Assembly (NCBI GenBank): GCA_949987565.1
Contig: OX465105.1
Location: 17,907,159 to 17,971,158 of the forward strand
From: Luidia sarsii
Lineage: Eukaryota; Echinodermata; Asteroidea; Paxillosida; Luidiidae
DNA: 64,000 bases
Direction: 5' to 3'
Position 1 is the stretch's first letter. Each line of letters begins with the position of its first letter. The notes beneath the pieces are model-generated. The model was not told the origin of the DNA, ran no database searches, and saw only the letters and a list, made by a program, of their open reading frames with translations. Made by a program: the position numbers and the translations under genes. This document shows positions 53,076 through 64,000 of the stretch, piece after piece.

Positions 53076-54566
53076 GAGAGCTAGAGGTGGGCAGTGTTGC
53101 ACCCACTGGCTGGAGCCAGTCATCCACTGAATCCTTGACCTGAATCTGGGGTCAAAACCATCCCCCTAGGGGAAGACATTCCTGCCAAGCCAACCCCTGA
53201 CCCTCCTCTAAGGTTACACCCACTGACAGTATTATAAAAACCTCTCCCTCATCCCCAACCTTGGAGAAGCAGTGGGACTCATGATAGCGGCCGGGGCCCA
53301 CTCCACTGCCTCCACAGCTAAACTCTCCTGGGCCCTCCCTCAGTTTTCCAATCCAAACGTGACCGTGCTAGGAGGGAGCTCAAGTACAAGGGTCTGTGCC
53401 TGCAATGCATGCAATGCGGGTCTTCATAACCTTGCTGAATTGCCTGCCCTTGCTTACTGTATGCAGTAGTGCCTCACAAGCCCAGAGAACTCTTACATTA
53501 TGTATCCATATGGTTGCAGAGCTGAGCTAAGCCCTGCGGGTAATTTAGTAGGTTTTTTTTTTTTCCTCAGGAATCCAGGGAGAGGTGACCAATTAAGTCC
53601 CCCCCCCTTACTCCTTCTCTGTCCCCTACAATGACTGCTCGCAGCCCACTCCATCAAGCACCTTCATCCCACAGGCTAGATGGAGGCCTGCCCATGTCTG
53701 CATCTACTTGATGTTTGATTTATATCCCTAAGTACCTCAAAGTGGAGGGGGGTCCAGAAAAAACTGCCAAGGTTAACGGAAGAAAAAAAGAAAGGAAAAA
53801 GTCTCAGAGATACATGTATGGCCGCTTTGGAGAATCGCAATCCCTTTGAAGGGTGTTCCCCTGCTTTTATTTCATTAATTCACAGAATCAGGAATCATGA
53901 TAAACGATCCCCGCTGTTTGTTTCTGAGCAATCGTTGTTGGTTTTCTGCACTTACGAGATGGAGAGGAGGGAGAAAGGTTCACACTGAACTCATCATTGC
54001 ACAAATTAAGACTGACAAAGACAAGCCGGCAAGATTCTGCCGTGGAGACGACTGAAATTAAGACAGTCTGAAGAGGTATTAAAGCCGCGTTTCCACTGGA
54101 CTAAAATTTAACCGAGATGGTGTTAAATGTCAAATGGTTAAATCTTACCGTCGTTCGCACCTGGACTTTTTGAGTCTGTCAATTTGAATGAGATGGTGGT
54201 TAAAGTAACCGAGCTGGAAATATAATGGTTCATGTGTGTGTCCTTTGAGGTTACAAAATCACATCGATAGCGCGTGAAATAAAAACTTCCGGAAGATGAA
54301 AAAGGATGCTTACTTCATATGCAACCATGGAGGTACAGTACATTCACGGATGAATCAACCATGGCAGATAATTGCAGTGTGGGCAAAATGTGGGCCAAAA
54401 AAGTATATATCCTAACCAAACTTTTTTTTAAATGGTCCTGCTTGGATCAGAATGTCAGGCCCTGTATCTTTTCTATACCTCACCAGGTAAAACATCAATG
54501 TGTGTACTCGCCAGGTAATTCTCTATTTCTCCTTGAATCGTCTCGTTTTTAAAGAGCAGTGTCAGT

Positions 54567-54654
54567 GGAAGGTTTGCGGTGACGCCGTGTAGCACTTCTC
54601 TTTCAAGAAAGAGAAGTGCTACACGGCGTCACCGGCGCTCACCGCAAACCTTCC
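54567..54654. mobile_element. Hairpin or MITE remnant
   Basis: A 37-nt arm (GGAAGGTTTGCGGTGACGCC onward, 54567-54603) faces its complement (54608-54654), which has an extra ~10 nt (GGCGCTCACC). The loop is four bases. It looks like a foldback element of the AAGGTTTGCGGTGA type. Confidence 0.75.
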
Positions 54655-55644
54655 CCTTAGTAATTCCACCATGCAAATCTTATCGAGCTGTGTGAGGGAA
54701 ATTATGACTTTCTGTTGAATTTTTTTACGACCAAGGGTAGCAGAGAATATGCGAAAAGGCCCTAGAGGAAGTGATTTGGGGGCAAGCTGTCCCCAACTTG
54801 TCCCCGCACAGTCAAACTTTATAGACTACCACTTGTGCTTTGTTTGGACTCTAAACATGTCCCAAATGGATGATCTATGCATGTAGCGCCTGCAGCAAGT
54901 TTCTGGGGCAAAGCTCCGCACTCGGGAAGAGAGTCAACAGGGCCGGAAAAATTCCAAAACAGAAACAATTTGGTGGTCGTTGGGTGGCTATAATTTGTGC
55001 CGTCTAAGGGGGGAAAAGGCGAGCATGGCAAAGTAATTGACTGGGTTTTTTTCTTTCTTTTTTTCTTTCAATTGGTAAATTGGAATATACTGCCTGAGAA
55101 GTATTCACACCTTGTCCTTAAAATTTGTCTTGCATATCACAGTAGCTGGGAAATCTAGCATCCTTCAAACAGCCATCGACTTGGATCTTGGATGACTTAA
55201 AGGGTCTAAATCCCAGAAAACAAGGATTAAGATCAGATGTGGGGAGGGTAATGGTATCGCGATGACTTCTTGTGAACACTTTGATTCAAGCTCTACTCTG
55301 AAAAAAAAAACCCTAACACTGATGCCTTGGCCCGATGACAGCTAGCATTAGTGTCATTGCTGGGGCAGATTGAAGCTAATGTACACGGGGATTGTGGTAG
55401 TCTGGCCTCCGATTCAACCCCACCAGTGTGGACTGCCGAGTCTTGCCCCTGACTCACACTCAGAGGGGGGTCTGACTGAGTGCAGTCCCTGTTCAAAGAC
55501 TTTGCACTGGTCTCGCCAAAGCCATACCAGCCAGCTATTCCACTTCGCCCAGTAATGGCCAATCATTGAGTCAATCACCAGTGGCCAATTTCAACGTGCT
55601 GCTTAAGCATGAAAACTTGCCCTCAAAAAAAAAATGCAAAGAGG

Positions 55645-55870
55645 CTGACGTTTCGATACTACGTGTAGCCGGACCTTTCTCAAAGGCATTTTACCAGTAC
55701 CTAGCAGGACCTTTCTCAAAGGCATTCTACGGTACCTAGCAGGACCTTTCTCAAAGGCATTCTACGGTACCTAGCAGGACCTTTCTCAAAGGCATTCTAC
55801 GGTACCTAGCAGGACCTTTCTCAAAGGCATTCTACGGTACCTTTGAGAAAGGTCCCGCTAGAATCGAAGC
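55645..55870. repeat. 42-bp tandem repeat within a foldback element
   Basis: Four to five copies of a 42-bp unit (TAGCAGGACCTTTCTCAAAG plus GCATTCTACGGTACC), between GACGTTTCGATAC on the left and GGTCCCGCTAGAATCGAAGC on the right. An internal expansion of the foldback family. Confidence 0.85.
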
Positions 55871-55944
55871 GTGGGCTCTGTATTCGGGTCATTTTAAGTC
55901 AGAAAGCATTTTGCAACAATTTTGTAATGTATCACAAATTAGGA

Positions 55945-56015
55945 AGTCCTGACGTTTCGATCCATGTAGGACCTTTCTCAAAGGCAGAAAAGGTCCTGCT
56001 AGGATCGAAACATCA
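55945..56015. mobile_element. Foldback element copy
   Basis: TCCTGACGTTTCGATCC...AAAGGTCCTGCTAGGATCGAAA, complete two-arm copy. Confidence 0.7.
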
Positions 56016-57115
56016 GGTCCTCCTAATTTTTCATAATCAATTTTTGGTCATTTTAGTAAGTGTACAATGTAGTTACTCTAAAAGAGTGAACATTCGTTCA
56101 AATTAGTACAAACTTGAGTCATTGAAGCTGATTAGTAGGTTTTGGTTTGGTTGGGATCCTGAATTAAAAATTTAGATTAATCCCTGACAGCTGAAATGTC
56201 TCAGATACAGTTTAAATCCAAGGATTTTTTTGTGAAATTTGCTGAAATTTGTTACATTTTTGGGAAATTTGAAAGTTTCAGAGAGAATTTAATTGTTAAT
56301 GTACAGAATACAGTAAAAGAACTGGATTGAAAACCTTGGATAATAATCTTTTAAGAAAAAAATATAATTGACTGATTTTTGGAAGCAGTTAATGTTGAAA
56401 GACGTTCTTTCATAATTCAAACGATGCCATTTTTTTTTTTTTGACAAAAGCCATTCCTTCATGAAAAATTTGCCAGCACTAGTGAAGACCTTTTAAAACG
56501 TTTGCACAACACTCATTGCAGGACGAGGATCTTATCGATGCATAATTTGCCTGAGTCAGGCTTCGATGAATCTCCGGGTTACGCAGTACTTAGGATTCCT
56601 CCGGCCATTTCTTAAATGTCAAGTGTTTAGGGAAAAAAATCAATACAGACAGCTTGGTTGCCCTAGCAAGAAGGCTTCGGCACAGCATGGAGAAACCTTG
56701 GGCAGAGCAGTTTGGACTGTAGCATAGCTGTCAACCTATCTTCAAGGAAATTAGGAATACTTCTTCCAAAAAAGAGGAATCACAGAGCAAACTACATAGC
56801 AATACATGTGTATTTCCAAACAAAAATCGGAATCTGTTGTCCAGAGCTTGTAAAAAGTGATACATTTTCATCAAGAAAGAGGAACGATTCCTCCAAAAGT
56901 CCAAAATAGGAATGGTTGGCAGGTACATGTATGTACTAGATGCAGTTTTTGGCCACCATCGTACCATTGAAAGACTGCATCTCTGCGAAGAAAAAAACCC
57001 CAGTGATTTATCTTTTTTTTAGAAAAGGGTAGTTCATCGCGGCGGTACGGGTAAGGAGAAATGTGATCAAAGTCACGCGATGTCTCGTTAATTTTTTATT
57101 TTTGTCCCTCCTTAC

Positions 57116-57190
57116 CTCCTCGATGGCGTCCGTGTTGTGGGTCACGTCAAAAATAACTGCCGTCGCACCCAGTTGAACTGCACGCTTGGC
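57116..57190 (-). CDS. ZNRF3/RNF43-like: ZNRF3/RNF43-type E3 ligase, ectodomain exon (upstream of the two)
   Basis: On the minus strand the acceptor CTCGCAG is followed by 25 codons (AKRAVQLGATAVIFDVTHNT then DAIEE) and the donor GAG/GTAAGG, phase 0 on both sides. The motif AKRAVQxGATAVIFDV is characteristic of the protease-associated-like ectodomain of ZNRF3 and RNF43, transmembrane RING E3 ligases that clear Frizzled and LRP6 from the cell surface and are inhibited by R-spondin. The match is from memory of the vertebrate proteins. Exons for the signal peptide and first half of the ectodomain were not found up to 64000 and should lie beyond. Confidence 0.88.
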
Positions 57191-57584
57191 CTGCGAGCGA
57201 ATCAGAAGCAAAATAACAAAGTCAGGGGAATAATTAGAGGCCTATTAACGACTGATGACAGAACTGAGCCGGATCATATTTTCTTTTGGGGGGGGGGGAG
57301 ATTTTTTTCTTCGGAGGTGACTAACCAGCATTCATAGCCTCTGTGCAAAGAATTTTCTAGCGCAAAAAAAAAAAATGACATCCAATTGACAAATTATAGG
57401 CATGTTCATAAACTGGTGAATCGGTGCAAAAATACTTGTTCCAGCCATTTCCTGGTTTTGCATCTTTCTGCAAACATCTGAAACGGTGTATCATTTGTTA
57501 ATCACAATACATGTAACTAAAAGTGATATAATACAAAAATACTGACTGAAATTACCAAATTGCAAATCTCAAAATTCAGTGGGC

Positions 57585-57655
57585 CTGACGTTTCGATCCT
57601 AGCAGATCCTGCTTTTGAGAAAGGTCCTGCTGGGATCGAAAAGTCAGGCCCACTA
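57585..57655. mobile_element. Foldback element copy
   Basis: AGTGGGCCTGACGTTTCGAT on the left and TCGAAAAGTCAGGCCCACT on the right form nearly perfect inverted arms, 400 bp upstream (in minus sense) of the ZNRF3-type exon. Confidence 0.75.
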
Positions 57656-58314
57656 AATTTTTAGAACCACAGTAACTGCTGAAAAAAAAAAGTTTCAACA
57701 AATGTTAACAACTTTCAGACCAAAATTGAAAGAGGGTTGATCACTTGACCCAGTGCTCAGTGCAAGGTACATGTAATAAAGCTAATGTCCATAGACATGT
57801 ATGAACATGTATGCACAGTTTTTAATCTGCTTACATGCAATTCAAAGGAGTGCACTGTTATTGATAATTAAGGATTCCTCCAGAATTGTGCGAATCAAAG
57901 TTGGCAACTAATAATTTGCTCAAGGAAAGAGTTTTCTATACTGTGGATTTGCCAGACTAATTCCATTTGTCACAAATTTGATTGGAAATGGGTCTAGACC
58001 ACTGCCATAAAATGTATACATGTGACCCGGCACAGCATAATGAGGAATAACCCCCACTTTTGAGATTTTGAGATTTTCTAATGATGTGAAAGAGTATTCC
58101 ATTAGCTTTCAAATGATATCAAAATTATTTCCGTGTGAATTATTTCCTAGTAGCAGGACCTTTTCCGACAAAGTAAATCTATATATGCACAAACTATTGG
58201 ATGCAAAAAATGGATGAAAAAAACCCCGACCAATTCACTGCACGATGTTCGGCAGCAAGCGTAGACAATGGCAGAGGATAAAAGTAGCACAAGCAAAAAA
58301 ACTGGTAGAAGGGA

Positions 58315-58315
<1 letters not shown>

Positions 58316-58388
<73 letters not shown>
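58316..58388. repeat. (GA)n microsatellite
   Basis: Perfect GA dinucleotide run of about 70 bp. Confidence 0.98.
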
Positions 58389-58392
<4 letters not shown>

Positions 58393-59991
58393 TGGGAGAG
58401 GGTTGGGGGAAGTCAAGGCCCAGTGCACATGCATGTGCCAGTCACGCATGGTTCACCGTGATCGGTCCGTCCGACTTGACGTCTGCCTCCGATGAATAGA
58501 CCTAAAACGATTGGGGAGGAGAGGGTGAAGGGAGGGACAGATGCCATGGCAAACAGCGACCACACGCACACGTCCACGCATTCCCCCCTCTCTGCTATCT
58601 CCTTCTGGCTTTGACCGCAATATTCAGACGCCGGCTTACAAAAGACAGAGCTCCAATCTACATGTACAGCAGTGGACGCTTTTTATTGTGCATGTGCGGC
58701 AAATCACAAAATGCAACCATGAAATGTTCTGCACTTTGCAGGGTCTTGCTAAAGTTTGCTAGGAAACTTGACATAAGATCAGAGTGAAGTGAAATACGTA
58801 CGGGCAAATTTCACAATAGTGCGCCCTCAAGAGTTTGCAACGCATAGGCCAATCACAATGCGCGGAATCAGTCGACCCTTTCCAGACGTGAATATGAATT
58901 CCAGACGTGAATAGGCGCACTATTGTGAATCGCCCATATAGTGAAATGCTAGGAGGTTTTTTTTAACAGCGCACGTGTGGACCCAGACTATGGAGTTACC
59001 GTACTCAACTCATTTGCATTTTTAAAAAGTCACCAAAAAATATGATCCAAGCGTGGCTGCATCTACATTATGGAAGGCTTCTTGTACCACCATTCTCACT
59101 CGTATTTGTTTCTTCATGGCAAGTAAACTCCTCGCTAAAATCTGCCATTAATCATTGTCAGGGATTATTCTTGTCTGTCAGCTGCTGACTAGCCTGTATG
59201 TTATTAGTTTGTAAAGTCGGCCTCCCCCTCCCTAGCGTGTGAAAAGTGGCAGGTACACGCCTGGTCTCAATGGCTGGCCGGCTGGGTGTGAGTGAAGTGA
59301 GAGGAGAGTAAGAGATGGGAGAGAAAAAAAAAGGGCAAAAGGGACAAAGGGACCATCCAGATCAAAATAAGAGGATTAAGGACAGACAAGGGGAGATCAA
59401 TTTCAGCCAAAGAAGGCAGGAGAGATAATCTCCTTAAGCCAGCATCACTAATGCCTGTTGTGTCTTGTCAATAGGGCATGTACTCAACAAAGTAACAAGG
59501 GGAAAGAGGGTAAGGAAAGCCCTGGAACAAAGCAACTCGTCAAGTGAAGTGGCGAATCCAGGAACAAATATGAAGAAGACAACTCTAACCCAAACCTAAC
59601 CCTTCCCACAAGTCACACCCATGACTTTTTTTTTCTTCTCCAAGGGTATTGTGGCAACCAACGTATATCCGACATGGTAAGAAAATGGCATCCTACCGGT
59701 AGATCAAATGACAAGACTGAAATTAAAGGAAACGAAGCAGAACATGGGGGAGAAGGTCGTTCACTTTTTATTGGAGTGGTAAGGGGGCGCTGTAGAATTA
59801 GAATAACAATATAGTACCTGGTAGTCTGTAGTCGGTGAAGATTTGCGGCAGTCACAAAGGAAGCATTTGATTTCATTCAGCCCTGTCACACCCATTTAGG
59901 GTGATGTAGCCTTTATCACCACGGGTTTTTTTCCTTCCCCATATCCTAATTCAACATAGTGATTTGTCATCTGATAGAAGTACATGTATGC

Positions 59992-60000
59992 AAGCAAGCA

Positions 60001-60040
<40 letters not shown>
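59992..60040. repeat. (AGCC)n microsatellite
   Basis: CAAGCAAG followed by about ten AGCC tetramers. Confidence 0.97.
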
Positions 60041-60041
<1 letters not shown>

Positions 60042-63000
60042 AATCCGCAATGGACTTTTTTTGGTAGAACTAATACTGAGATGAAGGGAACTTTTCCCAT
60101 TTTAAGACCAGTGTGGACAGCCTGGGACATTTTCCTCTCAGTTACATTTCCCGAGTCCAGCAGTTACATGCACATGTACTTCTATCAGCCAACTGCTTCT
60201 CATGAAAAGTTACCTGGTCTCTTTTCCCGAGACAATAAGTCCAGTGTGGACAGTGCATGCAGAGCGAGTCGGTAAAAGCAGCACACAGGAAAGCGTACAT
60301 CCGGTCTTGCGTCCAGCCGTGGGAGTGAGATCATGCTGCACAGGCCACCATGCATGCGTTTTGCATTGTTTTGAGTCATTTTACTGCCAGCTCGGTTACA
60401 TGTACTTCTACCATGGTCTTGGTCAAATTTACGGACAGTGCGGACAGTGGTTAAATTTGACCATTTTTCATTTAACCTTCATCTCAGTCTGCGGACACGG
60501 CTTTAGTGTGCTTTTTTTTTCTTTCATTAACAGGCACACCCTTGCATGTAAACTGATACATGTACATGTACAGTGTATATGTCATAATCATCTCATAAGA
60601 ACGAAACAAATTATAATATGCATGCCTAGAAACATAAAAAAGTAAATAATGCTACCAAGCTGGATTTTTTTTTAAAATCTATGTTCCAGATTTGATTGGC
60701 CTATCTGTTAAGCGTTTCCGCAGAACTCGTGTCTGGAAAAAGCAACACTTCCTAATGAGCAAACTCTTCCTCCCTCCCTCAAAAAAAAGAAAGAAGAAGA
60801 AGCCTGAAATTCATCAAAGTAATTGGCCAGACTCGAGCCCCCCCCCCCCCCGGGAAAAAAAAATTGAGCAGGTGAGAGCATTAAGTTTATATTAGTCTGG
60901 TGGGGATATGAGACCCCATGTGATACTGTCTGTTTGTAGGCCTGCACTGAATGCAAATTTAGCACTTCTCCATATTGTGGGCAAGACTACATCTGCCGAA
61001 ATGACACACGCCAACAAGAGAACAATTATGAATGCACCGCACGATCTCTCTACTCATCGGGGGGTTTTCTCTCCTTTTTTTTACCCCCCAAGGCTCCGTT
61101 TTCACAGTTTTTGGGGCGGTGCCAATGGCGCCAGGGAACCTGATAGTGGGCTAAGCCACCTCACAGACTAAAATCTAAATTCTGAAGCGAAAAATCTACA
61201 TGTATTATAAGATATAGTGAATATAAGATGGCGCTGGGATTCAAAGCTGTTTTTAGGTCTTTGGCCACAAACTAAATCTAATTTGGTCTGGTAACCTGGT
61301 AGATTGTACATGTACATCAAAGAAGAAAAGACAAAAAGGGTTGCCCTTGCTGACTATTTTTATTGCTCCATCGTGGACATGCTTGCATTCATTGAGAGTT
61401 TTTGAGATCATTCTCAATTCTGTTAATCAGCATTAAGATATTACTAATAAACACAGTTACGACATACATGTACAGTGATGAAATGAGCATGTACTGTATG
61501 AAATGAGCATGTATCGTGTAAATTACATTTGTACATGTACACGCGTGTACACACAACACATGTATGTGAACTTCCCTATGTGGCAATTTACATGCATTTG
61601 TGCACTCTGTGGACGTGCATTTTTTTTTTTAAAGCTGATCGCGAAAGTTGGGGGTGCACCTTACGTATACAGGTGCACCGTGTACGCGGGAATTTACGGT
61701 ACTCGCAAACACTTGTGTTTCAAACATGTCGCAACTGTCAGTGAGAGCATGAGCAGTGCATTGTGGGATTAGAAAAACCTGGTGTGATTTAGCATTCACA
61801 CACACACCGCGTCACAAATAAACGAAATTATTTGGAAAGAGTCCAAATCGTGATTCAAATCTCACTTATAATCGCGTAAATTGTGTCCGAACACAGAAAA
61901 AGTTGAGTTTGAAATGCGATTCAAATCACGATCCAAATAATTGCATTTATTGGGGACAGTGGAAATAGCCCTATAGTGGGTGAGGGTGGGTAGACCGCCT
62001 TACTGTGAATGGTATGGGTCCTAACACACCAGTACATGTGCACTGTGCATGACCCTCAAATCGTTAATTTCTTTCTGATTTTTTTATTGAATATGTTGGA
62101 TCAGACCCATGTGTGTCAACCGCGCATTTGTGTTCAGTCACCAGAACCAGGACAATGATCTTTTCCCCAAAAAAACTCTACAACAATCCTCCAACAATTT
62201 GAAGAAAAAAAAATTGTCAAGGTTACCACAAAAATCTACCCGTTGGGATGATGAACCCTTTATTATACAGACACCTACATTCATTTCACTTTTTTTTCAC
62301 AAAAAAAAAAATTGTTTGTCTTTCTCAAAACGTTGGAGAGTCTGGCATTCCTAGCCCAGCAGGACCTTTCTCTGCATTTGAGAAAGGACCTCCTAGGATC
62401 TCTGAAATGTTGAGTCTTGTATGTCGGTCATTCATCCATCTTTCTTTACAGAGGGAAATGATCCTCAGCTATATGATCATTACTACAGACTAGACCTGGC
62501 AATTGACTAATTGCACCCTATAGGTCAGGTGACAGGTTTGGTGTCAAACAATCCCAAACATGGTGGCCCCCAGTTGAAGGTTCCACTGTTGTAAATTACA
62601 TACACGATGATTGTTACACTAGTTTGTTTGATCGAGGCTATTCTTTCTCGACATCTATGCAGAATATTCCAGAGTTTGTACCTAAGACCAATACAGTAAT
62701 ACCCACTATAAGTCACGCGATGACATCGCGCAATCGGTCCATTATGATCTTACAAAGTTATTGAAGTAAAAACTTTATAAGAAAATGGGTTTAATAATGT
62801 ACAATCAAGTCACAGGGCTGTGCGGGTTGCGGGTTTTCCCGGCAACGATCTGGAAAGCAATGCGGGACATTCTGAACTCTCTTCCAGGGTTGAGGGAGTC
62901 AACCCACACCAGATGAAGAGACTGAGCAACATCCGACAAGCTCGTCTGACATTTAGCCATTCAACCAACCCAGGAAACTATAATGTAAGGTTTGTGGGCT

Positions 63001-64000
63001 TGTGCACAGGAGTCACATTCAATGGTGCATGCATATATCGTCATCATTTCCAAAAACTGATGAAACCACCCACTCATCAGGGAAAAATGCATTTTGGGAA
63101 ATAGCCCTTTGAAAATTAACATCATTTTTTGATCGACATTTTCGCTCGCCTTTTAATAAGTGATGCAAAAGTGTTCTTACAATACGATGATCTGTCAGGT
63201 TAACACCATGAAGTCAAACTGATTTGAAGTAGGGTTTAATCCACTTTTCACATTCGAAGATGATTTGCCTCTTCGTGAAAATGCCGATGATATGACAATC
63301 CCCAGAAAATCCAAAGCAACATGGCGTCATTAAAATCTCATTTCCAGCTCTGTGCGGTTTCCTTACCGCCATCATCCCTTTCACCCCTGCTAGAAAATCC
63401 ATATTTTTGGGTCGGACATCTGATATATCCTTTAAAACTGGTAAACCGAGAACTCATGTTTTAATCATGAGTTTGGGGCTTGGGGGGTTAAAGGGGGCAG
63501 GACGAGGGGTAGGGAGGGGGTTTCGGGGGGGGGGAGGTGGAACTGAATCTACCCACAAATCTATTATGGCTTAGAACCAGAGATCCAGGGTCTTCTGGGC
63601 CTCTGAGGTAGCAACTGATCAAGAAATGGAAATAAACTGAGTTTGGTTTCACGTAAGCGATGTTCCATGGATCATAAATACACATGTAGGATCTACACTG
63701 TACAATACATCTACATGTACATGTATGAGTGAAACCCACCACCATGCACATTTGGTCTGTATTCAGAAATGGAGAGAAATAAATGCATTTCGTCCATCAA
63801 ATGCATTCATTACCTTTTACCAAATGATTGGGTTTTTATTGTGTTTTTTTCTGGCATACTCTTGACCACTGAGTTGCTGTGCTTTGAAGGAAACTACCTG
63901 GATGGCCTATAAAAGCTATGAGGTGAACCACCTCATTGGTTAATACAGGGGGTGGGACCTAGATCGATAGGCCACCTATTGGCTCTCTTCTTCCATCATT

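Larger units (their letters stand above)
41996..57115 (-). other. 15.1-kb intron of the ZNRF3/RNF43-type gene
   Basis: Both flanking exons are phase 0. Contents: duplicated blocks (42027-45435), a dispersed repeat (46125), CT-rich tract (47190-47735), TGTACA palindrome cluster (52325-53075), a hairpin (54567-54654) and foldback repeats (50905, 55645-56015). No further exon of either strand is convincing. Confidence 0.6.
57191..64000. other. Presumed upstream intron of the ZNRF3/RNF43-type gene
   Basis: No minus-strand exon matching the first half of the ectodomain or a signal peptide was seen. Contents: (GA)n at 58316-58388, AGCC repeats at 59998-60040, scattered TGTACATG tracts and a foldback copy near 62355. 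No plus-strand gene is supported. Confidence 0.5.

Noticed and set aside
52337..53143. 268-codon Cys/Tyr/Met-rich ORF
   Set aside because: Product of TGTACATG repeats; overlapping ORFs on both strands.
62820..63104. 94-codon plus-strand ORF
   Set aside because: No recognisable domain, hydrophobic profile or repeat in other units; length is within chance expectation.

Overview
This is eukaryotic nuclear DNA: genes are split into short exons with GT/AG junctions, intergenic space is large, and simple repeats and foldback elements are abundant. The style of the dispersed repeats, the TGTACA-rich tracts and a ZNRF3/RNF43-type gene suggest a deuterostome marine invertebrate, most likely an echinoderm. 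That placement is inference; no rRNA or mitochondrial marker is present.

Left two thirds (about 1-39290): a tandem array on the + strand of an apparently undescribed receptor gene family. I reconstructed each gene by hand as six exons whose splice phases agree (2, 1, 2, 2, 1). The product has a signal peptide, a cysteine-rich ectodomain with 11-12 Cys, a Ser/Thr/Pro-rich stalk, one membrane helix followed by RRGK, and a cytoplasmic tail built from a 58-residue module. Each module carries SFYHTL, LPYTPL and SYQPL, so the tail is an array of ITIM-like and YxxL motifs. Unit A (exons 3994-10908, 522 aa) is intact. Unit B (14873-21644) has a nonsense codon in its tail exon but is followed by a second tail cassette, B' (26252-27604). 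Unit C (31426-35866, 508 aa) has three tail modules, a short stalk and a shifted splice acceptor. The window begins in sequence resembling the 3' flank of a further upstream unit, and unit C's 3' flank runs into a 200-base assembly gap (39291-39490).

Every unit has a pyrimidine tract about 1 kb before the start codon, a CT-rich tract before exon 3 (about 1.6 kb of hexamer repeat in unit B) and a GA-rich tract after exon 4. Transposons (a piggyBac-like element and palindromic MITEs) and a 30-bp minisatellite distinguish the units.

Right third (39491-64000): after the gap the sequence changes character. Two minus-strand exons (57116-57190 and 41855-41995, both phase 0) encode part of a ZNRF3/RNF43-type E3 ligase ectodomain. 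Its 5' exons should lie beyond 64000. Its membrane and RING exons were not found below 41855, so the receptor array either lies within or beside this gene or is joined to it by scaffolding. The rest is intronic or intergenic DNA with repeat blocks, foldback elements and simple repeats; no other convincing gene was found.
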